A DNA stretch of 64,000 bases from Stictocephala bisonia. Lineage: Eukaryota > Arthropoda > Insecta > Hemiptera > Membracidae. The translations under genes and the position numbers were made by a program. The notes under the pieces are model-generated. The model saw only the letters and a program-made list of their open reading frames with translations. It did no database searches and was not told the origin of the DNA. The stretch lies in NCBI GenBank assembly GCA_035578905.1, contig JAQJVL010000248.1:542501-606500 (forward strand), in the 5' to 3' direction. Below, one piece after another: positions 36,576-48,660 of this stretch. The first letter of the stretch is position 1. Each line of letters opens with the position of its first letter.

Positions 36576-37292
36576 TGGTAGTGAATTTACGGGAAAGATC
36601 CTATTGCTCTTTTCACTTAAAAATTTATTATTGTAATATTTTCAGATCTTTCTGTGACATAATTTATTCAACTTTTAATTTACTTTCTTTTATATTTTCT
36701 ATTTAAAAATTGAAGTAATTCCTATCAATTAATTATTTGTAAATTTATAATAATATGTAAAGTTTAATAATGGTTAGGTGTAATAGAGGACTTAGTAGTT
36801 CTAACCTCGCCAAGAGTACATAGGCCTACAATAAAGACACTATTCATTTCAAATCACCCAATTTTGTAATTAATGGTACAATTTTATTTATTATTTTTTT
36901 CATGTAGTAATGAATGTGTATAGATTATGCTTTCAAGAACTTGTGGAATAATAATCATTCATTTGCAATCCATAAAAACACAAGAAGCATGTTTTCAGTG
37001 TGGTATAACCCTGTCAGGTTCTGCTAACATTCTATTAAGCCTCGTATTTTAGAAGTATATCTATCTTTCCATGATTCTTAGTATTATAAAAACCAATATT
37101 ATTTTTCCGGAGTAGTTTTGTAATTGCAAATATTTCTTTGTTTAGCAACTCTACATACATTAGTTTGTTGTATGTAGAACTGTATATGACTCTACGTACA
37201 CATCATAAAAATACTTTTTAAAAGGTGTACCATGGAACACTTACAAACAAGGTTTAGAACATAATATACTGATAGTAAATCAACATTTCCAG

Positions 37293-37506
37293 GGCACGGG
37301 ACTTGAAGATGAGAGTCTCCAGAAAACAATCTTTGTCTGTGTGGATGACCCTTGCCGCCGGATTGGATCTGAGAAAGCTCCTTGTAGTGATGCTGGGGAC
37401 ATGGCCCTACACCGCTTTGTCAAGCACAGCTTTTCTAGTCTAGAGCGATGTGATAAATGTAACAAGTACATAAGAGGATTGCTCCATCAAGGGCTTATTT
37501 GCCAAG
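37293..37506 (+). CDS. C1/RhoGAP gene, exon with first part of C1 zinc finger (p85-like PI3K regulatory subunit)
   Basis: The exon runs from an AG acceptor (37291-37292) to a CAAG|GTAATA donor, 71 codons plus one base (phase 1 out). It starts GTGLEDESLQ and includes IFVCVDDPC. The end carries the first half of a C1 (phorbol ester/diacylglycerol-type) domain: His of ALHRF, twelve residues, then C-D-K-C, thirteen residues (with KYIRGLLHQG), and the third Cys (LICQ). With the next exon the spacing H-X12-C-X2-C-X13-C-X2-C-X4-H-X2-C-X7-C is complete. C1 domains bind two zinc ions and often lipid. A C1 before a p85-like RhoGAP domain is known in invertebrate PIK3R-like proteins; chimaerin (SH2-C1-RhoGAP) is the main alternative. 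A frame running past the donor to 37595 is intron. Confidence 0.85.
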
Positions 37507-37840
37507 GTAATATATTGAAGTTAGCCTCAGTTGAGTACTCAAATTCTGGAAGAGCATTATCTTTTTCTTTCCTGAATAAGATATCATTAACGTAATATTA
37601 TTTGGAATAAGTATTGTGCTAAGTAAAATGAATATTGTAGGGCCTATACCATAAAACACAATAGCTTATGTAATGTTTTATAAGACATACACATATGATA
37701 TAAAGTTGTTTTTATATCGTCATATTTTATGTTCATAAAGATGAAATAGAGTGTGGGAGATTGTTCTATGGGAAAAAAATGGGAGATTGTTTATTACTTG
37801 CTATTTTAGTGTTGTGACCACAAGACGACTGTGTGATGTC

Positions 37841-38085
37841 ACAATAGCCAGTGGAAAAATCATTGGTGTATCTCCTTATGCACTGGTTGTTGATTATACA
37901 GTCATCCTAATTATCATCAATGGTACTTTTTCTATGTTTAAATTATTACACTTGTTGTGATAGTGAACTCAAGATGTTTGTGAGACATCATAACAATAAC
38001 CAGCGTAAAATTCGTTGGTGTATCTGCTCAATCACTGGTCTATTTGGTGATTGTTCGCAGTCATCCTAATTATCATTTATGGTTG
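37841..38085. repeat. Imperfect ~159-bp tandem duplication in an intron
   Basis: ATTGGTGTATCTCC and CAGTCATCCTAATTATCAT (37862-37919) recur about 159 bp later (38011-38079), together with CCAGYGRAAAA-like sequence. Confidence 0.7.
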
Positions 38086-38174
38086 GTGATTAACTATGTT
38101 GCCATCAAAATTTTATGCATATGGAATCTGATATTTTGCAGCAGATTAGGCTGAAACTTTGACCTTGATTGAAA

Positions 38175-38381
38175 ACTTTCATATGGTTAAGGCGGTTCGG
38201 CCGGCTTTATGGACAGATAAATTCCGCTTGTAGCGCTGACTGTACGTCTGACTGCAATATACTCATACACAGACAGTCGATCCCTCCCCCTTCCCTGGGA
38301 TGGGTAGGGTATAATTGCAGGAAGTCGTTTAATCTCGACCCTGCAAGAGCAGGTGCTGTGTCTCGCTGTATGTGTGTGTAA
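38175..38381. other. GC-richer intronic patch, unassigned
   Basis: A ~200-bp patch (GGCGGTTCGGCCGGCTTTAT near 38188, CTCGACCCTGCAAGAGCAGG near 38334) stands out from the AT-rich intron and holds a 70-codon frame without known motifs. It may be a retroposon fragment. Confidence 0.3.
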
Positions 38382-38853
38382 AGATTGGATTGTAATATAA
38401 CATGCAGGTTAAAGTATATATATTAAAAGTTGAGTATATAAAGTTAGTCAGTTTTGTAAATTGTGTGATATTAAAAAGCATAAGATGCTATACGTGACAT
38501 GGTATTTCTCGTCCTAATAAAATAAAAGCAAATATATAACATTAACTATTTAAATTAAATTTACTAATTTGCAGTAAAATTCCGTAATCAAAAATAACTT
38601 ATGCACAAGACCAGTCCTGTGAGGGCCTGTTTTTAAAATTTGAGAGTAGTCGGGAAAATAGTTTCTTAATTCTGTATGTACCAAAAAAGCCCACATTCGC
38701 ATCTTTGAACTGATGTATTTATAACTATAAACATCATTTTAATGAAAGAACTACTTAGAAGGTGTTTAATAGCTGATATAAAGTCATTGAAATCGAAAAA
38801 AATCTAAACTTTTTGACCAAACAGCCTTAAGTGTGTGAAGAATGTTGTAAGGC

Positions 38854-39349
38854 CCATTCTATATAGGACATTGTATGGCAGCAGTTAAACTGCTTTGGAA
38901 ACACCTGGAAATTGGCTCACATTTGATCAAATGAACGATTCTATACTTACAGTTTGACTGCCTAGATTGGATGTGATGAGTGGGTCACAACACATAAAAA
39001 CGATTGATGTTGGAACTGCCATTCTATATAGGATATTGTATGGCAGCAGTTAAACTGCTTTGGAAACACCTGGAAATTGGCTCACATTTGATCAAATGAA
39101 CGATTCTATACTTACAGTTTGACTGCCTAGATTGGATGTGATGAGTGGGTCACAACACATAAAAACGATTGATGTTGGAACTGCCATTCTATATAGGACA
39201 TTGTATGGCAGCAGTTAAACTGCTTTGGAAACACCTGGAAATTGGGTCACATTTGATCAAATGAACGATTCTATACTTACAGTTTGACTGCCTGGATTGG
39301 ATGTGATGAGTGGGTCACAACACATAAAAACGATTGATGTTGGAACCTG
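38854..39349. repeat. 165-bp unit repeated three times
   Basis: CCATTCTATATAGGA begins at 38854, 39019 and 39184, and a diverged start follows at 39350: three nearly identical 165-bp units in direct orientation inside an intron. Each unit carries GGCAGCAGTTAAACTGC, a small palindrome, and CACATTTGATCAAATG. The near-identity implies recent amplification or gene conversion. Confidence 0.92.
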
Positions 39350-40387
39350 CCATTCTATGTGAGCGTTTTCGGGGCAGTTGAAGGGATGTAGCGATGTAGG
39401 AAAAAACTCAGTGTAAAGTTGTGTATTTAAAAATTGTTGTGTTGAAGTGTGTGTTGTTGTGAAAATTGCTGCGCAATGTTTATTGAAAATTGCAAAAAGG
39501 TTAATACTACAGGTTGAAGTAACACTGCGGTTTAATTTTTTTGTTATTATCAACAAGCAAATTAAAGGGCAGTGATGGTTTGTGATTTGTGAAGTATGCA
39601 TGAGAAATGAGATCAATAAATAATGTATATGATAAAGGAATGAGTTGCCTGCTTTCTTTTCCCCCTGACGTTTTTTATAAAACTCCAAAACAGTTAATTA
39701 GTTTTGGACACATCAAACCTTTACGGGATCCATGTTGAACAGTCATCTTTTTTGGTGATTGTAAAATTATCCTTCAGGCAGTGTTCATATTGCTTTTATA
39801 CTTACTGCAGATGTTTAAAAAGCTAGAAAACTGCTCTTATAGAATGGTAAAATAAACGCTCTGAACCTGTGTTAAAAACATGGCAGTTGAACTGACCGAT
39901 GAGAACAGCGCTTGACTACTTATAGAAGGTACTAAAATTAACCATATCACTTACACATACTTTTCTGATTGTCTTTCAATAGGAAAATTAGTTCAGTGTG
40001 TCTTCTGAAATAGTGAAAATTTTTAAATATTAGTAAAAAAAATTGTACTAAAGTAGACACTGTAATTAATTTTCCTATAAAACAATCAGAAAAGTAGGTG
40101 TAAGTGATAAAGTCATTGTTAGTAATCACAACAATCTTCACAACCATATGAAAGTCTTTATCTGCTGCAAAATTTATCATATTTGAAAGCATAACATTTG
40201 GTTGATGAAATAGTTAATAGCTTCTTATACATGACACGCTTTAACAAATGGTTTCTTTGTAATCCTCACTATCTTAAGAATGTATTTTGGTATGGCGTAT
40301 GTACATTTTGTTTTTGTTTTAACTAACTAATTTTTTTACTAAACTATTTATTAGCTTTGCTTGAGAATACTGTGGTAATGGTTTCAG

Positions 40388-40480
40388 ATTGTGGTTTGAT
40401 AAGCCATTTGCAATGTTCAACTTCAGGACTTCCTTTGTGTGTTCCCTCAATTGATAGGCCAAGGCTGAGGCACAGATCAG
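40388..40480 (+). CDS. C1/RhoGAP gene, exon completing the C1 zinc finger
   Basis: A 93-bp exon between TTTCAG (acceptor ends 40387) and TCAG|GTGAGG. It enters in phase 1 and completes the split codon to Asp, giving D-C-G-L-I-S-H-L-Q-C then STSGLPLC. This supplies the fourth Cys, the second His and the last two Cys of the C1 motif begun in the exon at 37293. After the finger comes a basic linker (SIDRPRLRHRS). Found by reading for the missing ligands; it is too short to stand out as an open frame. The exact completion of the ligand spacing makes the exon secure. Confidence 0.88.
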
Positions 40481-40734
40481 GTGAGGTTTTCCAAAGTTAT
40501 AGTAACAGGGTCAAGTTAATGTTAGTTTATTGATTAGTAAGGTTAATTCAGTAACATTTTAAATTGTAACTTAACTTAATTTGTACCTTTTTAACTACTC
40601 AAGCAAATAGCTAAAATGAAATTTTTTTACTATCATTATTTGTTTTAATCCAAAATACGATGGAAATTATACATTTACACATATGTGTAGCAAAGAAGAA
40701 CCAAGACTTAAAATTAAGTCTTAAAAAATCGCAT

Positions 40735-41400
40735 TGCAGTTTTGTTCCGAGCTCATAAGATTTATCTTGATTTCCACAAGGCTTTATAGAAGATTTCCAC
40801 ATAACCTTCCTCACCATTTATTTTTGAAGAAGCTCCCTTCTTTGGATTCTCCTCAGACCTTATTCAGTGGATAAAATCTTACCTTTTGAGTAATACATTT
40901 CAAATTCGATTTAGTGGCATGTATTCAGAGAATTGTGTTGTTAGTTCAAGAATATCATAAGGCTCTAATTTGGGACCTATGTTTTTCTTGTCATTTTATT
41001 AATGACATACTTCTTTGCTGAACTGTGAAGTCGAAATGCCGGGGGTGTTAAAATATTTTAAAGATCGCTGGTACAAGAGACCATCTGTCTCTTTAATCAT
41101 GTATTGATTCAGATGTGAGTAGAGCTAAAGACAACCACATGCCACTGAACGTTAGAAAAACTGTGGTAGTTTTATTCGTGTGTCTAACTTATCCATCACT
41201 CTTCTGTCATGTGATATTAGTGGCTATAGAATCAAAAGAGACCTTACTGCCCGCGATGTTGGCTCTCTCTCATGTTGATGTGAACATAACTTTATGTTGA
41301 TCTCCTCTCAACATGTAAACTGTGTCATATCAAAAGCCAAGAGGAAGTTGGATCTCATTTTGTGGTTAGCATTTAAGAAAAAGACAAAACACTAAACATT
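40735..41400 (+). pseudogene. Decayed non-LTR reverse transcriptase fragment
   Basis: Across three frames, in order, one reads IYLDFHKAL (the DFSKAF box), LIQWIKSYLLSNTFQI, a GSNLGPMFF-like piece (the GxxLGPLLF box), VLKYFKD where the YADDxKLF box belongs, MPLNVRKT, and VISKAKRKLDLILW. This is the block order of a CR1/Jockey-type reverse transcriptase, with many frameshifts and stops. Old insertion in the gene's sense direction. Confidence 0.72.
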
Positions 41401-43479
41401 AAAACTTAAGGAAAATGTAATAAAAAAAAAGCTCAATAATTCTGTATTGCACACCATATTTGCATTGAACTATTATGAAGGGTTAATAAACACAAATTCA
41501 TTGTAAAAATGTCTGAAAATTTTAAAAATTCACTAATAATTTAAAAAATCTAGAGTGTCAAATGTGACAATTAGGCCCACACATAAACTATCTTCTTTAT
41601 GGATTTAAAACTACTTTAATTTAAAAAAGTAATAATTTTTGCTTGAGTGTACAGAAAATGAATGATAAGTAATAACATTAATTGTGTGCTGTTTGTAAAT
41701 ATATACATCTAGGCATTAATTGTTCAATTTTTTCATAAGGCGATGTTTTATCATTGACACTTTTAGAATAATGTAGAGACACACTTCATTGGTATTGTAC
41801 TTAGTCATCTATCTATTATAAAATGTATTTGACTTTTGTTTGCAAATAACATTAATTGTTTCTTTGTTTTTCAATACAATTGTAACCTAAAATAATAAAC
41901 AAAAGTAAAAATTGTATTTATTAAAATATTGATCATACATAGCAAATTTAATTTTAAAAAGCAAATTATTTGTTTGACTTTTAACAAACAAGTTTAATGG
42001 CAAATCGCGATTAGCGGTCATTATGTGATCAATATAAACATCAACGGAATTCACATATATTCCCACCGGAGGAACCGTCATCAGGAAGGTCATGTTGGAG
42101 GCCAGGCTTCCGAATTAATGCAAATTAAGAATTTTTGTTGATTAAGTAGACAATTCAGATTAGTTACGCTATGTTTGTTTAGATAATTAAAAATTGTCTT
42201 TCAGGCTGAAAATATAATTTAACCGTAAACCAATTGTATATTGGTGTTCAGCATAAAAAAACATGTGCAATGAAAGAAAAAATTATTATAAAATAATGAT
42301 TTTTAAAGAGTTGGTTTTTCAAGTATATTATTTGAGATTATTCAATTTTTCGGTAAAAAACATGTTTTCCACGGTTGAAAATCATCCTCCTTAAGAGATG
42401 TAACTCATATTTCACCACTTGTTATCAACAAGAAATAGTATTTTCAGAAGTGGCTGGAAAGTGCGTAATTACCCACATTTAATTATATATATTTCTTGTA
42501 ATCTAGATTATTATCATATTTTTACACTAGGTCTTACACCTTCGTCAGCCGCAATTTTATCAAAATAGTTCCAAATTCTTACTTCTGGCAGGTTGGTGCA
42601 GACAAGGCCCTGGGATGTTTCTGGAGTATTACTCCTTCTCGGTCTTAGCGATGGTTTGTCAACATGTTCATTTTCCATAAAATTATAAGTAAATTATTTG
42701 AAATCGTTGACTATTCCAAAAAATTCTCAACATAAAACTCCAGGCCCACTCACACTACGCGTCAGAGTTTAAGTTACTGTTTAGTGTTTGTTATGATGTG
42801 CGAAATTTGTTCACATTTTCGTACGTTTCATCTAGTTCATTTTTTCGTCCAGTGTAGCAGGTAGCTGTGTGCGTGCAATACCTTTTCTTGTCATAAAGAC
42901 ACTATAACCAGCACTTCTCCATTTGCACAAATTTAGATTATGTTAAAACTAAACTTACTCAAGACTCGGTCATGACGTGTGATTGCTACCTTCCCAGCTC
43001 TGTTGTTCACATTGAGTGGAATTAGTTCAAATCATAATTAACGAACTCGTTCACTAAGTTGACTAGTTCATTTGATTGTCGTTCTTGAACTACCCATCCT
43101 GAGGCGAAATGTTTAATTCATAATTACGCACATCAAATTTAAAGTATAATGAAGAATAAAATAAAACACTAGGAAATTTACAGTTTTCATTTGTAACTTT
43201 TAAAACTATTAATTCTTAAACCTAAATTAGATGCAAATTTATTATTTGGAGAAATACAACTCGATCAAACTTCGAGAAGTTTCGGAAGCTCAGAGCTGAG
43301 CTTGATTAGTAAAATACTCGATCAAATACTCAAAGCTTTGAGTACTTGCACACTCATTGTTGTACTGTAATTTATTTTGTTAGTAAATTTATGCAAATTT
43401 ATTTTGTTAATAAATTACAGTTAACTGAGTTTTCAGTTATTCAGCTATTTACTGAATAATTGATATTAAAATATTGGTT
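41401..43479. other. Intron, no further feature seen
   Basis: AT-rich intron between the second C1 exon and the first RhoGAP exon. The 68-codon minus-strand frame at 41887-42093 shows no motif. Confidence 0.4.
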
Positions 43480-43825
43480 CTCTTTCGGAATGTTCCCGCA
43501 TTTGTTTAGCAATGATTTATCCTCAAACAAAGTAGAAAGTTCACATGTATATATGTAAAGCATATATATATAAGTAAATAACACATCACCTAACCTATAA
43601 GCAAATTTAACTAATCCTAACCTAACCTAACAGCCCATAGTAGAAGTGCTTTCAACCTAACCTATAGAAAAATAAAGCGTCGCTTATTATTTTCTTGTAA
43701 GTCCATGTGATCAATGTAAAACCATGCAGTCAATATTAAAGGTACATTGTTTGAAAGTTTAGTTTAGTGTGGTAGAAAATTTGTACCCTGTGTGGGGATT
43801 TTCCGAAAAAGACTCAAAATATTTA
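43480..43825 (+). repeat. Dispersed repeat with CCTAA-rich core, copy 2
   Basis: Matches 8325-8670 in the same orientation, including TGTTCCCGCATTTGTTT, GTTCACATGTATATA, CCTAACCTAACCTAACAGCC, AAAGGTACATTGTTTG and CCGAAAAAGACTC. Two copies 35 kb apart show it is a mobile or dispersed unit. Confidence 0.75.
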
Positions 43826-43841
43826 GTATCAATCACTTTTG

Positions 43842-43882
43842 AAGTGAACTCCACTTATTTTCCTTTAGTAGTGGAGTTCACT
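43842..43882. repeat. 14-bp perfect inverted repeat
   Basis: AAGTGAACTCCACT (43842-43855) pairs with AGTGGAGTTCACTT (43869-43882); a further GGAGTTCACATTTG follows at 43889. It abuts the dispersed repeat. Confidence 0.75.
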
Positions 43883-44058
43883 TTTGTCGGAGTTCACATT
43901 TGTCGGAGACTTGCATATTAAATGTGCTATCAGTATTGAATGTACATACTGTAAGACGTTACATAATATCTCATTTATCATTGTACAACAGTTTGAATTT
44001 ATATGAATTTATTTATAAAGTATCTATTTGTATTGACTTTAAATTGTGTTATTTTCAG

Positions 44059-44241
44059 CATTCGGCCAGGGTCTCTGCACATTGTTTGATGTCAAGGAAC
44101 AGATTGCCCCCTTGTTCGTCACATTGTGTGCTGAGGAAATTGAATCTCGTGCCAGAGCAAACAACTCCTTTTTCCTTTATACTCTTTTCAAGAATGCCAA
44201 TCCTGACAAGCTCTATGAGTTGTGCACAAAGTTTAATGAAG
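44059..44241 (+). CDS. C1/RhoGAP gene, first RhoGAP exon
   Basis: A 183-bp exon between ATTTTCAG and GAAG|GTATGC, phase 1 in and phase 1 out. It begins AFGQGLCTLFDVKEQIAP and continues PLFVTLCAEEIESRARANN, then FFLYTLFKNANPDKLYELC. This aligns with the start of the RhoGAP fold: FG-x-L entry, helix with an EEIESRG-like end, and the LYR-type loop. Where active RhoGAPs have the catalytic arginine finger (GIYR, or LYR in human p85), this protein reads LYT, so ordinary GTPase activation is unlikely. The upstream linker and C1 exon join in frame. The frame reads on past the donor, but that is intron. Confidence 0.88.
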
Positions 44242-44379
44242 GTATGCTATGTACATTCTTACAATTTTTGTGCTCTCTTATGAAAAAGAGTGCTAAAACC
44301 CCTGCTCACTACGCTCTTGAGGGTAAGCTCGGCCTACATCCAATGGAACTCAGCCTGCATCGCCATGAATTTTAATTTT

Positions 44380-47300
44380 TGTGGCAGTTGAGTCCATATA
44401 AATAGTATTTTCCAAAATATGATGGTATATTAGGAATAATGAGAAGAATAGGTACCTTTAATTTGATATCCCACTTAGTTGTGTTGGTTTAAAAGTTCTC
44501 ATATTTGGGTTTTGAGGCACGTTTTATGATTTTTGTGAACAGAGCCCATAAACATTATCTCTTAGAAAATATAATGATATGTTCAAATTTGTGACAAATG
44601 CCAGTAGATTGATACTTTACTCGAGCTTTTTGTTTTAGTTTTACTATTTCTTTGCTTTTTGTGAAATTGATAAGCAATCATGTACATTTCCATAACAGTC
44701 TAAAGTCTGAAATTCAGAAATTATAGTGTTTATAAGCAATAAGGTTTATTTATATGTTAAGTCAATGTTTGTTGTTTAGATTATTGTAGCTTTTTGAAGC
44801 TTGCTGCAAAGACAAATAAGTCGCAAATTCGTAAAGTTGCCTTTATCTAAGATTACTGCTATTTAAGATAAGTGCCTGCCCGAAACATCTATATATTGTA
44901 TACTTTTTAAATATTATATAATCATACATACAATTAATGTGGTCTTTTGCTGACAAGCTTTACCAAGCTTGCTAGGCCACTCATTTGTAACACTTACATG
45001 CATACAACTGGTAAACAGAGGAGTAAAGTTCAGTAACCGTGGTTTGCTCATTAAGATTTAAAATGCTTCATAAAGCATTTCATGATCCACAGATCTTGAG
45101 CATTAGCACCCTGTAATATAATAGTAACTTAATTAGTTACCATTTGAAAGCAACTAGGGTATTGCTTAAAAAATCATTTAAAAACATGGTCTTCCTTTTT
45201 TGTGAACTTTGGATGAAAAGGTATTTAAAGAAATGTAAATTTTAAATTACAAATTGGTTTGTTTTTGGGGCAGAGACCATATAATATTTGTCCTTTTCCA
45301 AATGTGATGGTATATAATATTATGATGCAATAAATATGTACCTTTGTTTTAATACTCCACTTGGGCGAATAAAGTCGATAATAGAAAAATGTTATATTTT
45401 TAAAATTCTGGTTTTTAAGCCCCCATACCCCAAATTTTAGAGTTTGTAGCTCAAATAAGGTGGAGATTGTTGGTACATATGTAAGGGTTTGAGTATTTTG
45501 GTCTAGTTGTTACCACGCTAAGTAAAAGCACTACATTATTGCAATTTTCCATAAGAAATACATTGGAATCATTTTGGTGCATAAAAAGGTGGCCATCTTG
45601 TTTATGAGCTTCAATTAAAGTATACTCATGATGGGGGTAGGACACCGGGAAGTGCCTCAACATGTATTGTCATAGAGTGAGTGAGTCACTACATCAAGCT
45701 TTATAGTATACAGAATTTCATTAGATGCTATCTAAACTAAATGTTACAGCTTCAGTAACACAAAAACTTCAACTCTGCAAACAGTACAGCAATTTCACGT
45801 AAGCCATTTTGATTTTTTTCTAGGTTATAAAAAGTGAAAAATCAAAGTTTATAGCAGTTTGATAACAAAGTTCTAAACGTAAATAACGTGTAGGGTTTAG
45901 TTTTTAGCTCCTTTAAATCATGCTTAAATGGGAGGAACTATTCTAAAAAAAATCACATGTTTTCGAAAAAACTCAAGTTTGCCGACTTTTTCTGAGAATA
46001 CACTATTGTATATAGCACAAAAACATACAGGACACTTTTTGTGCAGAATTTTACTGTCAATTTGAATACAGTGGACTCCCGATTATCGGCGAGCGGATTA
46101 TCGGTGTTGTGGATTAACGGGGATGGCCAAATAAAAAAATTAAATTAAAAAACGCTTTAGAAAAATGTAAAATACTACGCAATAATAAGACGAGGCAGGC
46201 TCATCCATGTGCGCACTATCTATAGCGATCGTTTACGCGTGGACACCCTGTAGAAGTGGCTGACCTTGGCACATAACCAGGTTATTTGCGGTCAAGTTCG
46301 CTTGCTTTGTCACACACGTAAACAATATTGCTCAGTTCAGTGCGCTGTTTTTATTCTATTTTCACTGTGAGTTTGTTTTCGTTCACGAGTTGACATACGT
46401 GAGTTGGTGTACAGTGTTTTGTTTAGTGCATTTTTCTGTTTACGTTACTACATTTTGTGTTTTTTTAGTGCATTGTGTGTGAATGTGAACAAAACAACTA
46501 TGCAAGTGAAATAATACAGGCTGGGAGCCATCTGTTTGTTGTTAGCAGTAAAGTATAGCCTAGCTGTCAGACCCTTGTCAAACGAAGATTGTAAAACTAA
46601 ATAAAAGCCCGCAACCTACCATTAGGCGTGTTGTTGTACTGTAATACAGTACGCAGTAGCTGTTTTTGCTCTCCTCACATTCCATTAATACACTGGCTGA
46701 CCCTTGCTCACTGAGCGCGTGTGTCTGTGTGTATTTCTACTACAGACACACTCACTCTCACAAACCCCGAGATTCCGAACAGGATCCGGTCCCAATTTGT
46801 TTGTATTAGCGTAAATTTACATAGTTTTTAGATACTGGTTATTTTAAAACCGATTAAAGATCATTTTAGGCTATTTTTGGATTAACGGGGAAATCGATTA
46901 TCGGCGATCGTTCTGCCACCCATTATCGCCAATAATCGGGAGTCCACTGTATATCATTTAGTGTTAAATAAACTAAAAATTAAAGTTTCAGTAAAACAAA
47001 AACCTCAACTCTGCAAAAAGATAAACGCTTTTACATAAGCCATTTTTGGATTTTTTCTAGGTTATGGACAGTGCAAAATCGAATTTAATAGTAGTTTTGA
47101 TAACAAATTAGTAACATTAAGTAGTGTGTAGAGGTTTAAGTTCTTAAATTATCGTAATAATGCAGTAAAATACGAAAAACATAACAAAAATAATAATTAT
47201 CAAAAATACTAAAAATGTTACCTGACCACAATTGTTGGAAATTTAATTACAAATCTGGAGTATGCTGTCAGATTTGTTCTACAACAGATGGTTTGCCCAC

Positions 47301-47530
47301 AATTAAGCCGTTAGTAAAACTCTGCACACAATTCAAAATTCCCGTTCGCCATTTTGATTTTTTTGGGGGGTTAAAAATTAAAAATTGTTGTTTGCGGAAT
47401 TTTTCCTTGGGTTGCTTGGTAAAAGATACAAGTGTGCCAAATATCAAGTTTCTAGCTCATCTGGAAGTGGGTTAGAATTTGTATACGTGAGTGAGTGGTT
47501 CAGTGAGTTACACGTGCTATATAGATATTA
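44380..47530. repeat. Old degenerate repeat (~350-bp period) split by a Tigger element
   Basis: Segments around 45746-45905 and 46985-47140 match at roughly three of four bases (CAACTCTGCAAA, GTAAGCCATTTTGATTTTTT, TTCTAGGTTAT). A third diverged copy is near 47310-47380, and weaker matches occur at 44380-44520 and 45240-45400 (ATATGATGGTATAT / ATGTGATGGTATAT). GTGAGTGAGTSA-like motifs end two units (45678, 47489). Frames here (45451-45663 minus, 47215-47475 plus) have no domain. Boundaries are approximate. Confidence 0.55.
46069..46949. mobile_element. pogo/Tigger-type element, copy 3 (881 bp, different subfamily)
   Basis: Termini CAGTGGACTCCCGATTATCG (left) and CGATAATCGGGAGTCCACTG-like (right, reading CCAATAATCGGGAGTCCACTG in part) form an inverted repeat with one mismatch over 23 bp, flanked by TA (46067-46068, 46950-46951). 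No transposase frame. The termini are related to, but distinct from, those of the copies at 29883 and 58941. Confidence 0.9.
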
Positions 47531-48107
47531 GATGAAGCCACATATTTGGGGGCTAAATTTATTAAAGTTATTTCATATTAAATTAAGTATGAATTATAGT
47601 AATAATAAGTGTACAGTATTTAAATTAAATTAAAATAATATTTACTTTGATTGATAAAGTGTATAATTTTTAGGAGTGTAAAGGTTGAATTAAGACATTT
47701 AATTTTAATAAGGAGACCTTTTTTTATTGTATTCTACTGCGTGAAGTAGATAGATTGCCTTTTTATCCAGTCTACATCTTACCATTGATTTTATACCCAA
47801 ATAGATTTCCATCAATTGTTAAATTTGAGTAAAAATATCAGTTATTTTTGTAGTCCATTGTGGAGCGCTAGTGTAGTCCCATGTAAATGTAATGCAGTTT
47901 AAACCAGCTGTGGTTGCGGGCCTCACTAACTAACAACATTCCAGGCACAAATATTCCTATTAGATGGTATATCTATTTAAGGTGTATACAATCAAGGATA
48001 TTACGCTCTTGATACACTTTTAAAATGCTTGTAGAAAGATTTTAGGGCTTTCCTTCTATTCTATCTTATAGCACTGGTAATAATTTTTATGTTTTATTCA
48101 ACTGCAG

Positions 48108-48660
48108 GAGGTAGATGATAATAATAATAAATGTATTTATTGTTTTCACATGTATAGTTTAGTTTCACCGGCAAAAATATTAATCACAATAAAAAGGTAC
48201 ATTTTATGAAAAAATAAAAAAAAACTTAAATAACTGAAGAAACACAATTAAAAATTAAATGTCTAAATAAAGTACTCCAAATTATATAATACATTATTGG
48301 TTATAATACAATAATATATAATACAGTTTAAATACAACCAGATATAGTCCAAATTATTAAACATAAGATTTATTTGTATTCAAACAGATATATTCAAAAA
48401 CCAAAACAAACAAAAGATGACATACATACTGAAACCTCTGAAAAACAACTGCGACCCCAACATACCAAGGGCCCAATTATGGGGGCTACACTACATGGGC
48501 TATTTTACATTCTGTTTCTCTTCTGATAGACTATTAAAATGTTCGTCGACAGCTTTTAGGTTTTTCCGTACATCATTGCAAAAAAGGTTAAAACCATTCT
48601 GCTTTAATGCTTACCGAAGGTGTTGTGGCCACTAAAATAAATTTTAGTGTGAATATCCAA
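48108..48660 (-). mobile_element. Probable 3' end of a truncated LINE
   Basis: Read on the minus strand the segment ends in AACAATAAATACATTTATTA and a short TTA-trinucleotide tail. This resembles a non-LTR 3' UTR with a simple-repeat tail. No reverse-transcriptase sequence remains; the frame at 48417-48635 is incidental. Confidence 0.45.

Noticed and set aside
37280..37471. Minus-strand frame opposite the C1 exon
   Set aside because: Shadow of the real plus-strand exon.
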